A stretch of DNA of 7,804 nucleotides, taken from Brevundimonas sp. UBA7534. Its GTDB lineage: Bacteria; Pseudomonadota; Alphaproteobacteria; Caulobacterales; Caulobacteraceae. Positions within the stretch are counted from its first letter, which is position 1; the number at the start of each line of letters is the position of its first letter. The stretch is from positions 7,160-14,963 of the forward strand of contig NZ_DLMO01000049.1 in assembly GCF_002479325.1 (NCBI RefSeq), read 5' to 3'. The position numbers were made by a program, and so were the translations under genes. The notes beneath the pieces were generated by a model. It was not told the DNA's origin. It saw only the letters and a list, made by a program, of their open reading frames with translations, and did no database searches. Shown in pieces: positions 6,107-7,804 of the stretch.

Positions 6107-6217
6107 CGGAAAGCGGCCCACTTCACCGAAGAATCGTCGGTCAGGAACACTATCATACGAAGCACATTCCCTGAACTCAGGAATATACGGCGGAAATCCA
6201 CAGGACATGACGCGCCG
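6107..6217. promoter_or_regulatory. Divergent putR/putA control region
   Basis: A 111-bp region, relatively A/T-rich at 6141-6190, that must contain both promoters. TCAGGAA occurs at 6141-6147 and again at 6177-6183, 36 bp apart. An inverted copy, TTCCCTGA (one extra C), is at 6167-6174. The last two form a quasi-palindrome with a 2-bp centre. On the minus strand TATGAT (6157-6152) is a good -10 candidate for putR and sits between the boxes. On the plus strand TATACG (6184-6189) is a possible putA -10 abutting the last box. No clear -35 is seen for either, which fits activator dependence for putA. Confidence 0.6.
6141..6183. promoter_or_regulatory. Candidate PutR operator (three TCAGGAA-type half-sites)
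   Basis: Half-sites: TCAGGAA 6141-6147 (direct), TTCCCTGA 6167-6174 (inverted, one inserted C), TCAGGAA 6177-6183 (direct). Lrp-family proteins commonly bind several partly palindromic sites on one DNA face. The array lies in the only gap between an Lrp-type regulator and its expected target. The repeats are read from the sequence; their link to PutR is inference. Confidence 0.45.
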
Positions 6218-6221
6218 ATGA
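6207..6221 (+). other. Micro-ORF M-T-R-R ending on the putA start codon
   Basis: ATG at 6207-6209 opens a four-codon frame whose TGA (6219-6221) overlaps the putA ATG (6218-6220) as ATGA. AGGA at 6202-6205 is only 1 nt from the micro-ORF ATG and 12 nt from the putA ATG, so neither spacing is ideal. It could couple putA translation to a short leader, or be chance. Confidence 0.3.
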
Positions 6222-7804
6222 CGCCCCCCGCCTTTTCGCCTTCGAGCCTGGCCGCATGGGACGCGCTGGATCGCGACAAATTCCGCGACGAACGCGACGC
6301 CGTGGCCGAAAACCTGCTGCTGGTCCCGCTTGATCCGGCCGAGCGGGAGGCGGTGACGGCCGAGGCCGTCGCTCTGGTCGAGGGCGCCCGCCGCAGCAAG
6401 AAGCAGCAGGGCGTGGTCGAGAGCTTCCTGCAGCAATTCGGCCTGGGCACGCGCGAAGGTCTGGCGTTGATGTGTCTGGCCGAGGCGCTGTTGCGCGTGC
6501 CCGACGAGGAGACACGCGACCGCCTGATCGCCGAGAAGATCGGATCGGCCGACTGGGCCGCCCATCTGGGCCGATCCGACAGCCTGTTCGTCAACGCCTC
6601 GACCTGGGGGCTGATGCTGACGGGCAAGCTGGTGGACGTGGACGACCAGGCGCGCAGCGATCTGCCGGGCTTCCTGAAGCGCGTCGCCGGCCGGCTGGGC
6701 GAGCCGGTGATCCGCCAGGCCGTGGCCACCGCCGTCAAGATCATGGGCGAGCAGTTCGTGGTCGGCCGCACCATCGAGGCGGCGCTGAAGCGGTCGAACC
6801 GCGAAGGCTGGCTGTGCAGCTTCGACATGCTGGGCGAGGGCGCGCGCACGATGGCCGACGCCGACCGCTACGAAACCATCTACGCCCACGCCATCGAGGC
6901 GGTGGGACGGACGGCGACGGGGCGCGGGCCCGAGCATGGCCACGGCGTGTCGGTCAAGCTGTCGGCGCTGTCGCCGCGCTACGAGCCGGCGCTGGAGGCG
7001 GGGGTTTGGGACACCCTCTATCCACGCGTGAAGCGGCTGGCGCTGATCGCGGCGCGCCACGACATCAACTTCACCCTGGACGCCGAGGAGGCGGACCGGC
7101 TGGCCCTGTCGCTGAAGATGCTGGACCGGCTGGCGCACGAGCCCGAACTGGGCGGCTGGACGGGGCTGGGCCTGGCGGTGCAGGCCTATCAGAAGCGGGG
7201 CCTGGAGACGATCCAGCGGGTCGCCGACCTGGCCCGCCGGTCCGGTCGTCGCCTGATGGTGCGGCTGGTCAAGGGCGCCTATTGGGATACCGAGATCAAG
7301 CGCGCCCAGGTGTCGGGCCGCGCCGACTATCCGGTCTTCACCACCAAGGCGGCGACCGACCTGAACTATCTGGTCTGCGCCCGGGCCATGATCGAGGCCT
7401 CGCCCGCCCTCTATTCCCAGTTCGCCAGCCACAACGCCCACACCCTGGCGGCGGTGCGCCACATGGCCCGCGACCGCGGCGTGACGATCGAGCACCAGCG
7501 CCTGCACGGCATGGGCGAGGCCCTGTACGACGCCGCCATCGAGGAGTGGGCGGACGAGACAGTGATCGTGCGCGCCTATGCCCCGGTCGGCGGCCATGAG
7601 GAACTGCTGCCCTATCTGGTGCGTCGCCTGCTGGAAAACGGCGCCAACTCCTCCTTCGTCCACGCCCTCTTGGACGAGCGCGTGCCGGCCTCGGCCGTGG
7701 CGGCCGATCCCATCTCCCTGGTCGAGGCCCAGCCCGACCGTCACCCCAAGATTCCGGTTCCGAAAGACATGTACGGCGATCGTCAGAACTCCCTCGGCCG
7801 CGAC
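6218..7804 (+). CDS. putA: Bifunctional proline dehydrogenase / delta-1-pyrroline-5-carboxylate dehydrogenase PutA (partial, 5' part)
   Basis: Oxidises proline to glutamate. The visible 529 codons cover the FAD-dependent proline dehydrogenase half; the frame is open to the last base, and the NAD-dependent aldehyde dehydrogenase half should follow. After an N-terminal arm and alpha domain (about 1-235), the PRODH barrel shows GVSVKLSALSPRYE (243-256), FTLDAEEADR (285-294), VQAYQKRG (321-328), MVRLVKGAYWDTEIKRAQ (347-364), QFASHNAHT (401-409), EHQRLHGMGEALY (425-437), YAPVGGHEELLPYLVRRLLE (454-473) and GANSSFV (475-481). The arginine pair 469/470 corresponds to the proline-carboxylate ligands of E. 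coli PutA. There is no N-terminal ribbon-helix-helix domain, so it is not a trifunctional self-repressor; the divergent PutR should regulate it. ATG 6218 is the first start available, since no in-frame ATG, GTG or TTG lies upstream in the intergenic region. Confidence 0.95.
   Translation, partial: MTPPAFSPSSLAAWDALDRDKFRDERDAVAENLLLVPLDPAEREAVTAEAVALVEGARRSKKQQGVVESFLQQFGLGTREGLALMCLAEALLRVPDEETRDRLIAEKIGSADWAAHLGRSDSLFVNASTWGLMLTGKLVDVDDQARSDLPGFLKRVAGRLGEPVIRQAVATAVKIMGEQFVVGRTIEAALKRSNREGWLCSFDMLGEGARTMADADRYETIYAHAIEAVGRTATGRGPEHGHGVSVKLSALSPRYEPALEAGVWDTLYPRVKRLALIAARHDINFTLDAEEADRLALSLKMLDRLAHEPELGGWTGLGLAVQAYQKRGLETIQRVADLARRSGRRLMVRLVKGAYWDTEIKRAQVSGRADYPVFTTKAATDLNYLVCARAMIEASPALYSQFASHNAHTLAAVRHMARDRGVTIEHQRLHGMGEALYDAAIEEWADETVIVRAYAPVGGHEELLPYLVRRLLENGANSSFVHALLDERVPASAVAADPISLVEAQPDRHPKIPVPKDMYGDRQNSLGRD

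Noticed and set aside
5645..7744. 699-codon minus-strand frame that extends putR across the region opposite putA
   Set aside because: Only the last 153 codons resemble a protein family (Lrp). The rest is antisense to clear PutA coding sequence, so the true start is ATG 6104-6106.

Overview
The window is high-GC bacterial DNA with densely packed genes, strong G/C at third codon positions and long open antisense frames. Gene content points to an alphaproteobacterium: an Lrp-type putR divergent from a putA that lacks a DNA-binding domain, a DUF6894 protein, and Crp/Fnr regulators of the alphaproteobacterial subtypes. My best guess is Caulobacterales (Brevundimonas or Caulobacter-like), judged by style and not by any search.

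Region 1 (1-2784) is the amino-sugar branch that feeds peptidoglycan and LPS. It holds glmM (phosphoglucosamine mutase, minus strand, 3' end cut off by the window) and glmS (glucosamine-6-phosphate synthase, plus strand). They diverge from a 162-bp control region. GlmS makes glucosamine-6-P and GlmM converts it to glucosamine-1-P, so two consecutive enzymes share one promoter region.

Region 2 (2771-5568, minus strand) is a run of four genes in the order of transcription: a GT4 glycosyltransferase, a small DUF6894 protein with a TTG start, a Crp/Fnr-family regulator whose ATG overlaps the DUF6894 stop (ATGA), and a second, compact Crp/Fnr-like protein with a reduced sensor domain. The last gene converges on glmS and overlaps its 3' end by 14 bp. 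The gaps are short and I see no convincing terminator, so co-transcription is possible. This is the least explained part of the window.

Region 3 (5645-7804) is a proline-catabolism locus. putR (Lrp/AsnC family, minus) diverges from putA (plus, running off the window after 529 codons). The 111-bp intergenic region carries three copies of a TCAGGAA-type half-site, a candidate PutR operator, and a four-codon micro-ORF that ends on the putA start codon.

No tRNA, rRNA, CRISPR array, insertion sequence or phage gene was seen. No gene-free stretch exceeds 162 bp. The window mostly holds ordinary chromosomal genes; the DUF6894/Crp/Crp-like group and the putA leader are the parts most worth a second look.
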